Numbered from the stretch's first letter, positions 42,911 to 52,285 are shown. The stretch is 64,000 nucleotides of DNA from Streptomyces sp. YIM 121038 (GCF_006088715.1 NZ_CP030771.1:7872001-7936000), one strand, 5' to 3'. Program-made: numbers and translations. Notes: a model not told the origin generated them from the sequence alone.

Positions 42911-44365
42911 TCAGCCCCCGAACAGCTGCGTCCAGTACGTGCCCGCCGAGCCCCCGCCCGCGAAGCCGACGCCGAGGTGGGTGAACGAGGGCTTGAGGAT
43001 GTTCGCCCGGTGTCCCGGGCTGTTCATCCAGCCCTCGACGACCTCGGCGGGCGAACGCTGGCCGCAGGCGATGTTCTCCCCGACCGCGCGGTGGCGGCTG
43101 CCCGCCGCCGCGGCGCGGTGCCAGGGCTCGCTGCCGTCCGGCGCGGTGTGGGCGTAGAAGGCGCGGGCGATCATGTCCGCGCTGTGGGCCTGCGCCGCCG
43201 AGGTGAGGCAGGGGTCCGGCGCGAGCGGCCGCAGCCCGGCGCCCGCGCGGTGGCCGTTGGTGAGCGCGAGCACCTCGGCCGTGCACCGGGCGAGGCCCTG
43301 CGGGGTGAACGGCTCGGCCCACAGCGCCGTCCAGAACACGTCACCGGAGCGCGGGTCCGGCACCTGCCCCAGGCCGACGTGGGTGTAGGCCCGGTCCAGG
43401 ACCGTGTGCCGGGAGCGGCCGTCGCCCAGGCAGTAGTCGAGGAGGTCGGCCGGGGTGGGCGGCCCGGACACGAGGTGCTCGCCGATCGTGAGATACGCAT
43501 AGCCCTCCGCCGCCGCGCGCTGGTACAGCGAGGTGCCGTCCGCGCTCTCGGAGCCGAGCGCCCCGTGCGCCGCCATGCCCGCCGCGTGCGCACGGGCGGC
43601 CTCGGCGAGGCGGGCGTCCCACCGCACCGGCGGGGCCCCGGCGGCCCCGCGCGCGGAGTTCACCCGGGCGACGAAGTCCTGGAGCGGGCCCGGCGGCGCC
43701 GATCCGCCCGGCCCGCCCGCTCCGCCCGGCCCGCGCGCGGGTGCGTGTGCGTGTGCCGGAGGCGGCGGGGCGGTGGGCGGCGCCGTGGCGCGGGGCCGGG
43801 GCATGACGACGGTGACGGCCTCGCTCGCGGCGCCGCGCCCGCCCGGCGCTGCACCCGCCGGGCCGGCCCCGTCCGCCGCGGCGGGCTCCTGCGTCACCTC
43901 CAGACCGAAGTCCCGTGCCACCCCCGCGAGCCCCTCCGCATACCCCTGGCCCATCGCGCGCAGCTTCCAGGCGGTGCCGCGGCGGTAGATCTCGGCGAGC
44001 AGCAGCACGGTCTCCTGCCGCGGGCGCGGCGGTGCGAAGCGCGCGACCGCCTCCCCGCGCGGGCCGCCGACCTGGAGCGCGATCGCGGGCAGCCGCCCCA
44101 GGGGCGTGTCGGGCTCGGCCGGGCTGACCACCAGGGTGACGCGGCTCGCGCCGGGGCGCAGCCGGTGCGCCTGGACCGTCAGCGTGTCCCCGGCGATGCG
44201 GGCGCCCGGGGCCGCGGGCTGGTTGTAGAACACGAAGTCGGCGTCGCCCGCCACCTTGCCGCTGTCGCCGGTGATCAGGGCGGACAGGTCGAAGGGGCCG
44301 GGCACGCGCAGCGTCAGGGTGCCGTCGGGCAGGGGCGTATTGCCTCCCGGGACCAGCTCGATCAT
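42911..44365 (-). CDS. TerD-domain protein with two C-terminal CAP (SCP) domains
   Basis: A 484-residue fusion. Residues 1-165 are a TerD domain (FVFYNQPAAPGARI, LLAEIYRRGTAWKLRAMGQGY). A Pro/Ala linker (about 170-225) leads to two CAP domains: the first (about 230-360) is degenerate, the second (about 365-484) keeps the family pattern AQAHSADM, ENIACGQRSPAEVVEGWMNSPGHRANIL and GVGFAG. There is no signal peptide, although CAP proteins are usually secreted. TerD proteins bind calcium and belong to stress and surface-linked ter systems; none of the other ter genes is here. The ATG at 44365 begins the TerD fold exactly. Confidence 0.88.
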   Translation of the reverse strand: MIELVPGGNTPLPDGTLTLRVPGPFDLSALITGDSGKVAGDADFVFYNQPAAPGARIAGDTLTVQAHRLRPGASRVTLVVSPAEPDTPLGRLPAIALQVGGPRGEAVARFAPPRPRQETVLLLAEIYRRGTAWKLRAMGQGYAEGLAGVARDFGLEVTQEPAAADGAGPAGAAPGGRGAASEAVTVVMPRPRATAPPTAPPPPAHAHAPARGPGGAGGPGGSAPPGPLQDFVARVNSARGAAGAPPVRWDARLAEAARAHAAGMAAHGALGSESADGTSLYQRAAAEGYAYLTIGEHLVSGPPTPADLLDYCLGDGRSRHTVLDRAYTHVGLGQVPDPRSGDVFWTALWAEPFTPQGLARCTAEVLALTNGHRAGAGLRPLAPDPCLTSAAQAHSADMIARAFYAHTAPDGSEPWHRAAAAGSRHRAVGENIACGQRSPAEVVEGWMNSPGHRANILKPSFTHLGVGFAGGGSAGTYWTQLFGG

Positions 44366-44679
44366 GGGCGCCGCCTGGGGGTCGGGTCGTGGTGCCCGTC
44401 TCGGCCGGGCGCTGACGGGAGAACGCGCGGGCCCGCCGCCCGGGTTCCCGCGGCACGGGCCCGCTGCGGAGCGCGGTGGCGCACCGGGGGCCGACCCCTC
44501 TCCCGCGCGCGGGACGGACGCCTCCGGGCGCCCGGGACCGGAGCCGGATTCGGTGCGGCGCGCGCCGGTATTAGCGTGGACCCCGTGCACGGCGATCCCG
44601 TACACACCGCAAGAACCAGCGAAACTTGCCAAACCCGACAAACAAGTCAATCCCCGACAGGATCCGAGGTGCCCGCCCC
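44366..44679. promoter_or_regulatory. Divergent spacer, CAP gene and radical SAM gene
   Basis: The 314-bp spacer holds no credible gene. It must contain both promoters. The right end is AT-richer (CAAGAACCAGCGAAACTTGC at 44610-44629), and the TTG-start extension of the radical SAM frame into this stretch is considered spacer. Confidence 0.4.
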
Positions 44680-46023
44680 ATGCCCAGGCGTACGGAGTTG
44701 ATCGAAGGACTCATGCAGCGGCATCCGCTGGTGCCGCGCGAGGCCGTGATCAAGGAGGACCTGCTGCGCGGTGGCGTCGCCTTCGACGAGTCGGCGCTCA
44801 GCGACAGCGCGAACGAGGCCTCCGGAGACGTCAAGCCGAAGTCGTACTTCATCTTCTCCTTCGACCACGGCACCCTGCCCGAGCTGGGCGCCGCCGCGCT
44901 GCGCCGCCCGCCGGAGGAGATCGTCCTCACCGGCGGCCCCTACGAGCTGCGCCGCACCGTGGTGTCGGTGCGGGTCAACCCGTCGTCCCCGTACCGCGTG
45001 GCCGCCGACAAGGACGGCGTGCTCGGCCTCTACCTGGACGGTCAGCGCATCTCCGACGTCGGGGTGCCGCCGATGCCGGAGTACTACCGGCACAAGCTCG
45101 CGAACGGCAAGTCGGTCATGGAGGTCGCGCCCACCATCCAGTGGGGCTACCTGATCTACCTCACGGTCTTCCGGGTCTGCCAGTACTTCGGCGCCAAGGA
45201 GGAGTGCCAGTACTGCGACATCAACCACAACTGGCGCCAGCACAAGGCGGCGGGCCGCCCCTACACGGGCGTCAAGCCCGTCGAGGAGGTCCTGGAGGCG
45301 CTGGAGATCATCGACAAGTACGACACCGCGAAGGCCTCCACGGCGTACACGCTCACCGGCGGCGCCGTCACCTCGCAGATCGGCGGCAAGGACGAGGCCG
45401 ACTTCTACGGCCAGTACGCCAAGGCCATCGAGGAGCGCTTCCCCGGCCGCTGGATCGGCAAGGTCGTCGCCCAGGCGCTGCCCAAGGAGGACGTCCAGCG
45501 CTTCCACGACTACGGCGTGCGCATCTACCACCCCAACTACGAGGTGTGGGACCGCCGCCTCTTCGAGCTGTACTGCCCCGGCAAGGAGCGCTACGTCGGC
45601 CGCGACGAGTGGCACCGCCGCATCCTCGACTCCGCCGAGGTCTTCGGGGCGCGCAACGTCATCCCGAACTTCGTCGCGGGTGTCGAGATGGCCGAGCCGT
45701 TCGGCTTCAAGACGGTGAACGAGGCCATCGACTCCACCGTCGAGGGCCTGCGCTACTTCATGGCACACGGCATCACGCCCCGATTCACCACCTGGTGCCC
45801 GGAGCCCACGACGCCGCTCGGCAAGGCCAACCCGCTGGGCGCGCCGCTGGAGTACCACGTGCGGCTGCTCCAGGAGTACCGCGCGACGATGGCGGAGTTC
45901 GGACTCTCCTCGCCGCCCGGATACGGCCCCGCGGGCCCCGGCAACGCGGTGTTCTCGGTGAGCTCCTTCATGGACAGCCTCCCGGCCGAACAGGCGGCGC
46001 CCGAGGCACCCGAGAAGGTGTAG
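44680..46023 (+). CDS. Radical SAM enzyme with unusual Cx8Cx2C cluster motif
   Basis: A 447-residue protein. Cys167, Cys176 and Cys179 in VCQYFGAKEECQYCDIN form a Cx8Cx2C pattern in place of the usual Cx3Cx2C, with an aromatic residue before the last Cys as in radical SAM proteins. A glycine-rich TLTGGAVTSQIGG (about 226-238) fits the SAM-binding GGE position, and later strands KVVAQALPKED and VIPNFVAGVEM fit the barrel. The substrate is unknown. No precursor peptide gene or partner enzyme is beside it. ATG 44680 was preferred over an upstream TTG at 44626. Confidence 0.75.
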   Translation: MPRRTELIEGLMQRHPLVPREAVIKEDLLRGGVAFDESALSDSANEASGDVKPKSYFIFSFDHGTLPELGAAALRRPPEEIVLTGGPYELRRTVVSVRVNPSSPYRVAADKDGVLGLYLDGQRISDVGVPPMPEYYRHKLANGKSVMEVAPTIQWGYLIYLTVFRVCQYFGAKEECQYCDINHNWRQHKAAGRPYTGVKPVEEVLEALEIIDKYDTAKASTAYTLTGGAVTSQIGGKDEADFYGQYAKAIEERFPGRWIGKVVAQALPKEDVQRFHDYGVRIYHPNYEVWDRRLFELYCPGKERYVGRDEWHRRILDSAEVFGARNVIPNFVAGVEMAEPFGFKTVNEAIDSTVEGLRYFMAHGITPRFTTWCPEPTTPLGKANPLGAPLEYHVRLLQEYRATMAEFGLSSPPGYGPAGPGNAVFSVSSFMDSLPAEQAAPEAPEKV

Positions 46024-46146
46024 CGCGCCCCCGCGCACCCTGCGGGATCGATTCAGCGGCCTCTTCCGGGTGACGGGGCGGATACCGGGACAACCCGGCG
46101 GGCAGCCCTGCGGAGATCATCCGTCCCGTCCCCAGAAAGGCCGTTC

Positions 46147-46335
46147 ATGCGCCGTATCGCTGCCCTCGCCGTCGGAACGCTCGCTGTCCTCGGGGCCCTC
46201 GCCGCGCCCGCGAGTGCCGTCCCGGACCCGGTGGCCACCGTCGACTGCGCCGTCCAGGAGGTGACGGGCCTCGTGGACCTCGCGAGCCCGGGCGTCCCGG
46301 CCGAGGTGCCGGCCACGGGGTGCCTCGCCCCGTGA
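46147..46335 (+). CDS. Small secreted peptide with two cysteines
   Basis: A 62-residue product with a clear signal peptide (MRRIAALAVGTLAVLGALAAPASA, cut after ASA) and a mature part of about 38 residues containing two Cys, probably disulfide-linked. A GAAAGG ribosome site is just upstream. I do not recognise the family; similar tiny exported peptides are common in Streptomyces. It stands alone between the radical SAM gene and an SDR gene. Confidence 0.7.
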   Translation: MRRIAALAVGTLAVLGALAAPASAVPDPVATVDCAVQEVTGLVDLASPGVPAEVPATGCLAP

Positions 46336-46447
46336 GCTGAGCGGGCGGGCGAGCGGGCCCCTTCTCCCGCTCGTCCGCTCCCGGCCCCGGGGTCGCACGG
46401 CTGTGCCTACACTGCGGCGACAAGATCCCGAACGGTCGGAGGCACCC

Positions 46448-47173
46448 GTGCACGTGACGGTCATCACCGGCGGCAGCCGCGGCATCGGCGCCGCCGTCGC
46501 CCTGCGGCTCGCCCAGGACGGACACGACATAGCCATCGGCTACCGCTCGGACGCCGAAGCCGCCCGGAAGGCCGCGGAGGCCGTCCGCGCCGTCGGCCGC
46601 CGCTGCGTCACCGTCGCCCTCGACACGGCGGACGAGCACGACGTGGACCGGCTCTTCGACACCGCCGCCGCCGAACTCGGCCCGGTCACGGGCCTGGTGA
46701 ACAACGCGGGCGTCAGCGGCCCCAACGGCCCCCTCGCCGAGGCCGACGCGGACGGCATGCGCCGCGCCCTCGACGTGAACGTCCTCGGCTATCTGCTCTG
46801 CGCCCGCCGCGCCGTGCGCGACATGACCCGCACCGGCGGCGGCGCGATCGTGAACATCTCCTCGGCCGCCGCCACCCTCGGCAGCCCCGGCCAGTACGTC
46901 CACTACGCCGCCACGAAGGCCGCCACGGACGCCCTGACCGTCGGCCTCGCCAAGGAGGTCGCGGACCTCGGCATCCGCGTCAACTGCGTGGCCCCGGGCA
47001 TCATCTGGACCGAGTTCCACGAGGACCCGCAGCGCCCGGCGAAGCTCGCCGACCGCATCCCCATGGGCCGCTCGGGCCGCCCCGAGGAGATCACGGGCGC
47101 CGTGGCGTGGCTCCTGTCGGACGACGCCTCGTACACGACGGGCGCGGTGCTGCGCGTCGCGGGCGGGATGTGA
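46448..47173 (+). CDS. SDR-family oxidoreductase (FabG type)
   Basis: A 241-residue short-chain dehydrogenase: cofactor motif TGGSRGIG at the N-terminus, NNAG (LVNNAGVSG), catalytic Ser in IVNISSAAA, YxxxK in YAATKAAT, and the C-terminal SGRPEEITGAVAWLLSDDASYTTGAVLRVAGG. The GTG start has GGAGG seven bases upstream. Substrate unknown. The GNAT gene follows after 8 bp. Confidence 0.9.
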   Translation: MHVTVITGGSRGIGAAVALRLAQDGHDIAIGYRSDAEAARKAAEAVRAVGRRCVTVALDTADEHDVDRLFDTAAAELGPVTGLVNNAGVSGPNGPLAEADADGMRRALDVNVLGYLLCARRAVRDMTRTGGGAIVNISSAAATLGSPGQYVHYAATKAATDALTVGLAKEVADLGIRVNCVAPGIIWTEFHEDPQRPAKLADRIPMGRSGRPEEITGAVAWLLSDDASYTTGAVLRVAGGM

Positions 47174-47181
47174 CGGGAGCG

Positions 47182-47784
47182 ATGACCGGCGAGGGGGAAC
47201 ACACCGTGGAACTGCGCACCGTCCGGCTCACCGACGACATCGTCCTGCGCCCGTCGACCACGGCGGACGCCGAGGCCCTGGCCCGCGCCCACGACCGCAG
47301 CCGCGCGCACCTGGGCCCGTGGGACCCTGAGCGCCCGCCCGAGTTCTTCACGACGGCCGGGCAGCTCGCCCTCCTGCGCGCGTACGAACAGGAGCGCGCG
47401 GAGGGGCTGCGGGCGCGCTGGCTGCTGTGGGACGAGTCGGGGGCGGACGCGGGCGAAGGCCCCGTCGTCGCCGGGGGCATCGCCCTGTCCCACATCGTCC
47501 GCGGCCCGCTCCACAGCGCCAACCTCGGCTACTGGACCGACGTGGGCTACGCTGGACGCGGCCTGGCCACCGCCGCCGTGACCGCGGTGTGCGCCGCCGC
47601 CGACACCGATCTGCGGCTGCACCGCCTGGAGGCGGGCACCCTGCTGCACAACGCGGCCTCCCAGCGGGTGCTCGCCAAGTGCGGCTTCACGGAGTACGGC
47701 CTGGCGCCCGCCTATCTGCACATCAACGGGGCCTGGCAGGACCACCGGCTGTTCCAGCGGGTCCTCAACGACCGCGAGCCGTAG
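47182..47784 (+). CDS. GNAT-family N-acetyltransferase (RimJ/RimL type)
   Basis: A 200-residue acetyltransferase with the acetyl-CoA loop GYWTDVGYAGRGLATAA and the RimJ-type end AASQRVLAKCGFTEYGLAPAYLHINGAWQDHRLF. It would acetylate an N-terminal amino group or a small amine. A GTG at 47206 with a strong GAGGGGG site is an alternative start that would remove eight residues. Probably co-transcribed with the SDR gene. Confidence 0.88.
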   Translation: MTGEGEHTVELRTVRLTDDIVLRPSTTADAEALARAHDRSRAHLGPWDPERPPEFFTTAGQLALLRAYEQERAEGLRARWLLWDESGADAGEGPVVAGGIALSHIVRGPLHSANLGYWTDVGYAGRGLATAAVTAVCAAADTDLRLHRLEAGTLLHNAASQRVLAKCGFTEYGLAPAYLHINGAWQDHRLFQRVLNDREP

Positions 47785-47892
47785 GGCAGTCCGCGGGTGC
47801 CCCGGTTTGTCACCCGCGTACCTAGACCCCGCCGCTCGTGACGGCCCACTGTGGTCCCTTCTGTCCGCCCGGCTTGTGGGGAGGGACCAGTC

Positions 47893-49023
47893 GTGAGACG
47901 AAGACGATTCGTGTCAGGGACGCTCGGTGCGCTGTCGGGGATCGCGCTCGGCCCGGCCGCGGCGCGCGCCGCCGCGTCGGCGCCGCGCGCCGGGGGCTGG
48001 CAGGCGGTGCCCGCGCCCGGCAGCACCCCGGCCGCGCAGCTGCGCCGGATCGCCGCCGCCGGGCCCGGCCTCGCCTGGGCCGTGGGCGAGGAGGGCCAGG
48101 GCACCTCGTCGCCCGCGCGGGCCCTCGCCATGGTCTGGAACGGCAGCGCCTGGGCCAGGACCGACCTGTCCCACCTGGCCTACGCGGGGCGCCTCAGCGA
48201 CGTCGCCGGGGTCTGCGCCGACGCGGCCTGGAGCGTGGGCGCGCCCACCGGCAGCGCGAGCCCGCTGCTCCGCTGGGACCGGACCACCTGGCGGGAGGCC
48301 GCGTTCCCCGGCAAGGGCGAGCCGGACGTGCGGCTGAGCGCGGTGGCCGTCGGCCCCGACCGGCGGGTGTGGATCAGCGGCACCCGGGGCGGCTCCGCCC
48401 GGCTGCTGCTCGGGGACGGGCAGCGGTGGCGCTGGCTCGACCCGCTGCCCGCGGCGGGCGTGAACCTGTACCGGGTGGTGGTGCGCGCGCCGGACGAGGT
48501 CTGGGTGTGCGGCGACCGGGCGGCGGGCGGCGGCTGGGCGGGCTTCGTGGCCCGCTGGACCGGCTCGTGGACGGTGCTGCCGCCGCTGGCCGGGCTCCGG
48601 CAGACCATCGCCGACGTGCACGCGGTCGCCGCGGACGACGTCTGGGCGGTGGGCAACGAGTTCGGCGTCGGCGGACCGCCGGGCCGCCCCGGCAACCCCA
48701 TCCTGCGGCACTGGGACGGCTCCGCCTGGAACCCGGTGGAGGCGGGCTTCACGCTCGGCTCGCTGTCCTCGATCGCGGGCGACGCCCAGGGCCGCCCGGC
48801 GTGGATCTCGGCCTGGAACTACCAGGACCAGAGCCGCAGTACGTATCTGCGCCACGACGCGGGGACCTGGACCGTCGTGCGCGGCCCCGCGGGCCCCGCC
48901 CCTTCGCCGTACGTCAACGACGTCGCGCGCGTTCCGGGCACCTCGGGCTTCTGGTCGGCGGGGATGACCAGATCGTCGCCCTACCCGCCGACCGAGGCGT
49001 ACACGGAGCGCTTCGACGACTGA
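47893..49023 (+). CDS. Tat-exported beta-propeller-like protein
   Basis: A 376-residue protein. The N-terminus MRRRRFVSGTLGALSGIALGPAAARA is a twin-arginine signal peptide. The mature part consists of repeated units that carry Trp-rich strands with VWAVG/AAWSVG/VWVCG motifs and small W-rich turns (about every 55 residues), as in WD/BNR-like propellers. No catalytic residues are recognised. GTG 47893 follows GGGAGG. Probably an extracytoplasmic binding protein. Confidence 0.75.
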   Translation: MRRRRFVSGTLGALSGIALGPAAARAAASAPRAGGWQAVPAPGSTPAAQLRRIAAAGPGLAWAVGEEGQGTSSPARALAMVWNGSAWARTDLSHLAYAGRLSDVAGVCADAAWSVGAPTGSASPLLRWDRTTWREAAFPGKGEPDVRLSAVAVGPDRRVWISGTRGGSARLLLGDGQRWRWLDPLPAAGVNLYRVVVRAPDEVWVCGDRAAGGGWAGFVARWTGSWTVLPPLAGLRQTIADVHAVAADDVWAVGNEFGVGGPPGRPGNPILRHWDGSAWNPVEAGFTLGSLSSIAGDAQGRPAWISAWNYQDQSRSTYLRHDAGTWTVVRGPAGPAPSPYVNDVARVPGTSGFWSAGMTRSSPYPPTEAYTERFDD

Positions 49024-49066
49024 ATTCGCTGGTCACGCCCGCTGTCCGGCGCTTAGCCTCGGCCCC

Positions 49067-49546
49067 GTGAACCAACGCAAGCGGAAGAAGTACTCCCGTC
49101 GTCTCTTCGAGGCCATCAGGGAGGGCGACGCCTCTCGGGCCAGGGTGCTGCTGCGGTCCGGGGTCGACCCGGGGCGCCCCGACAGCGAGGGCACCACCCC
49201 GCTGTACGAGGCTGCCGTGAACGGCAGGACGGGCGTCGCCCGGGTGCTCCTGCGGGCGGGGGCCGCCCCGGACGCCGAGAGCGCCGGACTCGGCGCGGAG
49301 GGCACGCCCCTGTGCGCGGCGGCCTGTTGGGGGCACACCGCGACCGTGCGCGAACTGCTGGCGCACGGCGCGGACCCGAACCTCCGCGAGGACGGCGGCA
49401 CGGGCTGGTCCCCGCTGGACTGGGCGCGCGAGTGCTCCCGCCCCGAGACGGCCGCCCTCCTCGTCGCGGCGGGCGCGGTCCCGCGCGGGAGACCCGTTGA
49501 GCCTCAGCCGCCGAGCAGCGCGTCGCCCTCCGCGCTCCTGCGGTAG
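49067..49546 (+). CDS. Ankyrin-repeat protein
   Basis: A 159-residue protein with at least three ankyrin repeats (LFEAIREGDASRARVLLRSGVDP, TTPLYEAAVNGRTGVARVLLRAGAAP, TPLCAAACWGHTATVRELLAHGADP and a partial fourth). It starts with a GTG. Its 3' end overlaps the converging ArsR-type gene by 43 bp, including the last 14 or so codons, which encode a low-complexity Pro/Ser tail. Partner protein unknown. Confidence 0.85.
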   Translation: MNQRKRKKYSRRLFEAIREGDASRARVLLRSGVDPGRPDSEGTTPLYEAAVNGRTGVARVLLRAGAAPDAESAGLGAEGTPLCAAACWGHTATVRELLAHGADPNLREDGGTGWSPLDWARECSRPETAALLVAAGAVPRGRPVEPQPPSSASPSALLR

Positions 49547-50475
49547 AGCACCACGTTCCGGTCGCGCTCGCGCAGGACCAGGCCCGAGCGGTGCAGCACG
49601 CCCAGGTGGTAGGAGACCGTGGCGGGCGCGAGCCGGTGCCGGGCGGCGAGTTCGCCCGTGGTGCGGGGCGCGGCGAGATCGCCGAGCAGCGCGGCCCGGC
49701 TCCTGCCGAGGAGCCGGGACACGGCCGGGCGCCGGGGCCGGTCGGCGGCCGCGCCGATGCCCGTCGCCGGGTAACCGAGCACCGCGTTGCCCGGCACGCC
49801 CACCTGCACGCTGACCCGGGGCCAGGACGCCGCCATGGGGGACAGGACCACCTCGGCGCCCTGGAAGCGGACGGTCTCGTCGTAGTTCTTGCGGACCGTC
49901 AGACAGCCGTCGGCCCAGGTGACGTCGGAGTGCAGGGACCGGAGCACATGGCCGACGCCGTACGTGGCCAGCTCCGCGGCGCGGGCGGCCAGATCGGCGT
50001 CGAGCACCGACTTCAGGCCGCACCAGCCGTCGGCGACGGCGTCCTGCCAGAACTCGCGCAGGCCGTTGGCCGCCCGCTCGGCGAAGGTGCCCGACTCCAC
50101 CGCGTCCAGCACGTCCCCGGGCACGGGCCCGTTCAGGAAGCGCATCTCGCACACCTGGAACGCGGCCTCCTCCGGCGGGGTACCGCCGATGGCCTGCACC
50201 TGCTCGGTGAACGTCCGACGGGCGGGCCCCACGGCGGGTTTGGGCGTCAGGAGGTCCGGCATGTACGTGGGCCCGCCCGGCACGGACAGGCACTGGGCGA
50301 CCAGGCGCACGTCGGGGCGGCGCAGCGCCCAGCGGGCCGCGGCCCCCGGGTCGCCGAACACCGGGTGCCGCCCGCCGCTCACGGCGTACCGCAGCCACCA
50401 GACGGCCTCGTTCACCGGGGATATCGCGAGCCGGATCCGGCCGACGGACTCCGCGTCCAGATGCGCGTGGATCAC
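49504..50475 (-). CDS. ArsR-type winged-helix transcriptional regulator with N-terminal effector domain
   Basis: A 323-residue protein with a large N-terminal domain (1-230) of unknown ligand and a C-terminal winged helix (about 245-315; RAALLGDLAAPRTTGELAARHRLAPATVSYHLGVLHRSGLVLRERD). This layout is common in actinobacterial regulators that combine a DUF-type domain with ArsR HTH. It starts at a GTG and its 3' end lies under the ankyrin gene tail. Its own target is not clear; the APC permease gene is 174 bp away in the same direction. Confidence 0.82.
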   Translation of the reverse strand: MIHAHLDAESVGRIRLAISPVNEAVWWLRYAVSGGRHPVFGDPGAAARWALRRPDVRLVAQCLSVPGGPTYMPDLLTPKPAVGPARRTFTEQVQAIGGTPPEEAAFQVCEMRFLNGPVPGDVLDAVESGTFAERAANGLREFWQDAVADGWCGLKSVLDADLAARAAELATYGVGHVLRSLHSDVTWADGCLTVRKNYDETVRFQGAEVVLSPMAASWPRVSVQVGVPGNAVLGYPATGIGAAADRPRRPAVSRLLGRSRAALLGDLAAPRTTGELAARHRLAPATVSYHLGVLHRSGLVLRERDRNVVLYRRSAEGDALLGG

Positions 50476-50604
50476 GTCACCGGATGCTAGGCGCCGCCCG
50501 TGGCGCGCGCGACGCGGAACCCGGCCAATTCGAACGTGGTCGAATTCCTCACTCCGCGCCGGCGTACGCCAGTTGACTGGAGCGAGGGCAGGGGCGGAGC
50601 GGGA

Positions 50605-50631
50605 CGGGGCCCGGACGGGGGTCGGGCCCCG
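50605..50631 (-). terminator. Hairpin after the amino-acid permease gene
   Basis: CGGGGCCCG (50605-50613) and CGGGCCCCG (50623-50631) pair perfectly with a 9-nt loop, 19 bp downstream of the permease stop (50650). The flanking bases pair further with mismatches. Confidence 0.6.
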
Positions 50632-50649
50632 CCCCGCGCGGCAGGGGCG

Positions 50650-52176
50650 CTAGACGATGCCCTCGGCGATCTCCGCCTGCTCCTTGTCCGTGCCGTACGC
50701 GGCCGGGGTGTTGTAGGTGCGGCGGGCGACGAACCACCAGATCGTGGCGAGGACCAGGACCACGGCGAGCGCGATGGACGCGTAGTTCATGGTGTCGACG
50801 TTCACCGGCGAGGACTGCGGCAGGCAGAACAGGACCGTCACGAAGGCGACCCAGCACACCGCGATCCAGCCCACGGGCTTGCTCCAGCGGCCCAGGTGCC
50901 ACGGCCCCGGCTGGAACCGGTCGCCCGCCTTCAGGCGGAGCAGGATCGGGATGGCGTAGGCGGGCGTGATGCCGATGACGTTGATGGCGGTGACGGCGCC
51001 GTACGCGGTCTCCGAGTACAGCGACGGCAGCGCGATGACGCCCGCGAGGCCGACCGAGAGCCACACCGCGGGCACCGGCACCTGCGTCTTGGGGCTCACC
51101 TTGCGCCACACCGCGGAACCCGGCAGGGCGTTGTCGCGGCTGAAGGCGAAGACCATGCGGCTGGCCGCGGCCGTCTCGGCGTTGCCGCAGAACAGCTGGG
51201 CCACGATCACGATGAGCAGCAGCGCGGTGGCGCCCGAGGTGCCGAGCCCGTCGATGAAGATCTGCGCGGGCGGCACGCCGGTGGCGCTCTTCTGGGTGCC
51301 CACGTAGTCCTGGATGGCGAAGGTGAGCCCGGCGAGCAGCACGAACCCGGCGAGCCAGGAGACCCAGATGGCGCGCACGATGCCGCGCGCGGCGGTCACG
51401 GACGCGTTGGAGGTCTCCTCCGACAGGTGCGCGGAGGCGTCGTAGCCGGAGAACGTGTACTGGGCGAGCAGCAGGCCGATCATGCACACGTACAGCGGGC
51501 TCGACCAGCCGGTGTCGTTGACGAACTCGCCGAACACGAACGACGGCGACTGGTGCGAGTCGGGGACGATCGCGAGGACGCCGACGATCACCGCGACGCC
51601 CGCCAGGTGCCACCACACGGAGATGGAGTTCAGGAGGCTGACGAGCCGGACGTTGAACAGGTTCAGGAGCGCGTGCACGAACAGGATGCCCAGGAAGATC
51701 ACGAAGGTGGATCCCGCCGTCGGCGTGAAGTCCGTGTGCATGCTCAGCAGGGCGCCGCTGAACAGGGCCGCCCCGTAGTCGATGCCCGCGATCGCGCCGA
51801 GGAGGCCCAGGAGGTTGAGCCAGCCCGTGTACCAGCCCCAGCGCCTGCCGCCGAGCCGGTCCGCCATGTAGTAGAGCGCGCCGGAGGTCGGATAGGCGCT
51901 GGTGACCTCGGCCAGGGCCAGGCCCACGAACAGGACCATCAGACCGACTCCGGCCCAGCCCCACATCATCACCGCGGGCCCGCCGGTGCCGAGGCCGAAG
52001 CCGTACAGCGTCATGCAGCCGGACAGGATGGAGATGACGGAGAAGCTGATGGCGAAGTTGCCGAAGCCGCCCATGCGGCGGGCCAGGACGGGCTGGTAGC
52101 CGAGTTCCCTGAGCCGCTGCTCCTCATCGGGGAGCGGTGGTATCGCGGCAGAACTCGACACGGTGGTGCGGGACAC
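50650..52176 (-). CDS. APC-family amino-acid permease (GABA-permease-like)
   Basis: A 508-residue transporter with 12 predicted membrane segments. The N-terminus ELGYQPVLARRMGGFGNFAISFSVISILSG and the sixth-segment region QYTFSGYDASAHLSEETSNAS match the choline/GABA group of the APC superfamily. GTG 52176 gives the standard length. It probably imports an amino acid or GABA. A TPR-like gene lies 110 bp upstream in the same direction. Confidence 0.9.
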   Translation of the reverse strand: MSRTTVSSSAAIPPLPDEEQRLRELGYQPVLARRMGGFGNFAISFSVISILSGCMTLYGFGLGTGGPAVMMWGWAGVGLMVLFVGLALAEVTSAYPTSGALYYMADRLGGRRWGWYTGWLNLLGLLGAIAGIDYGAALFSGALLSMHTDFTPTAGSTFVIFLGILFVHALLNLFNVRLVSLLNSISVWWHLAGVAVIVGVLAIVPDSHQSPSFVFGEFVNDTGWSSPLYVCMIGLLLAQYTFSGYDASAHLSEETSNASVTAARGIVRAIWVSWLAGFVLLAGLTFAIQDYVGTQKSATGVPPAQIFIDGLGTSGATALLLIVIVAQLFCGNAETAAASRMVFAFSRDNALPGSAVWRKVSPKTQVPVPAVWLSVGLAGVIALPSLYSETAYGAVTAINVIGITPAYAIPILLRLKAGDRFQPGPWHLGRWSKPVGWIAVCWVAFVTVLFCLPQSSPVNVDTMNYASIALAVVLVLATIWWFVARRTYNTPAAYGTDKEQAEIAEGIV

Positions 52177-52285
52177 GGATCAACCTCCGGGGAGAGCGGG
52201 GGTGCGGGGGTGTGAGGGGTGTGTCACGGGGGTGACGAAGGGTGGTGCCGGAAGTGCGGGGGGACAGAGCTGGGTCCGAGGTGGG

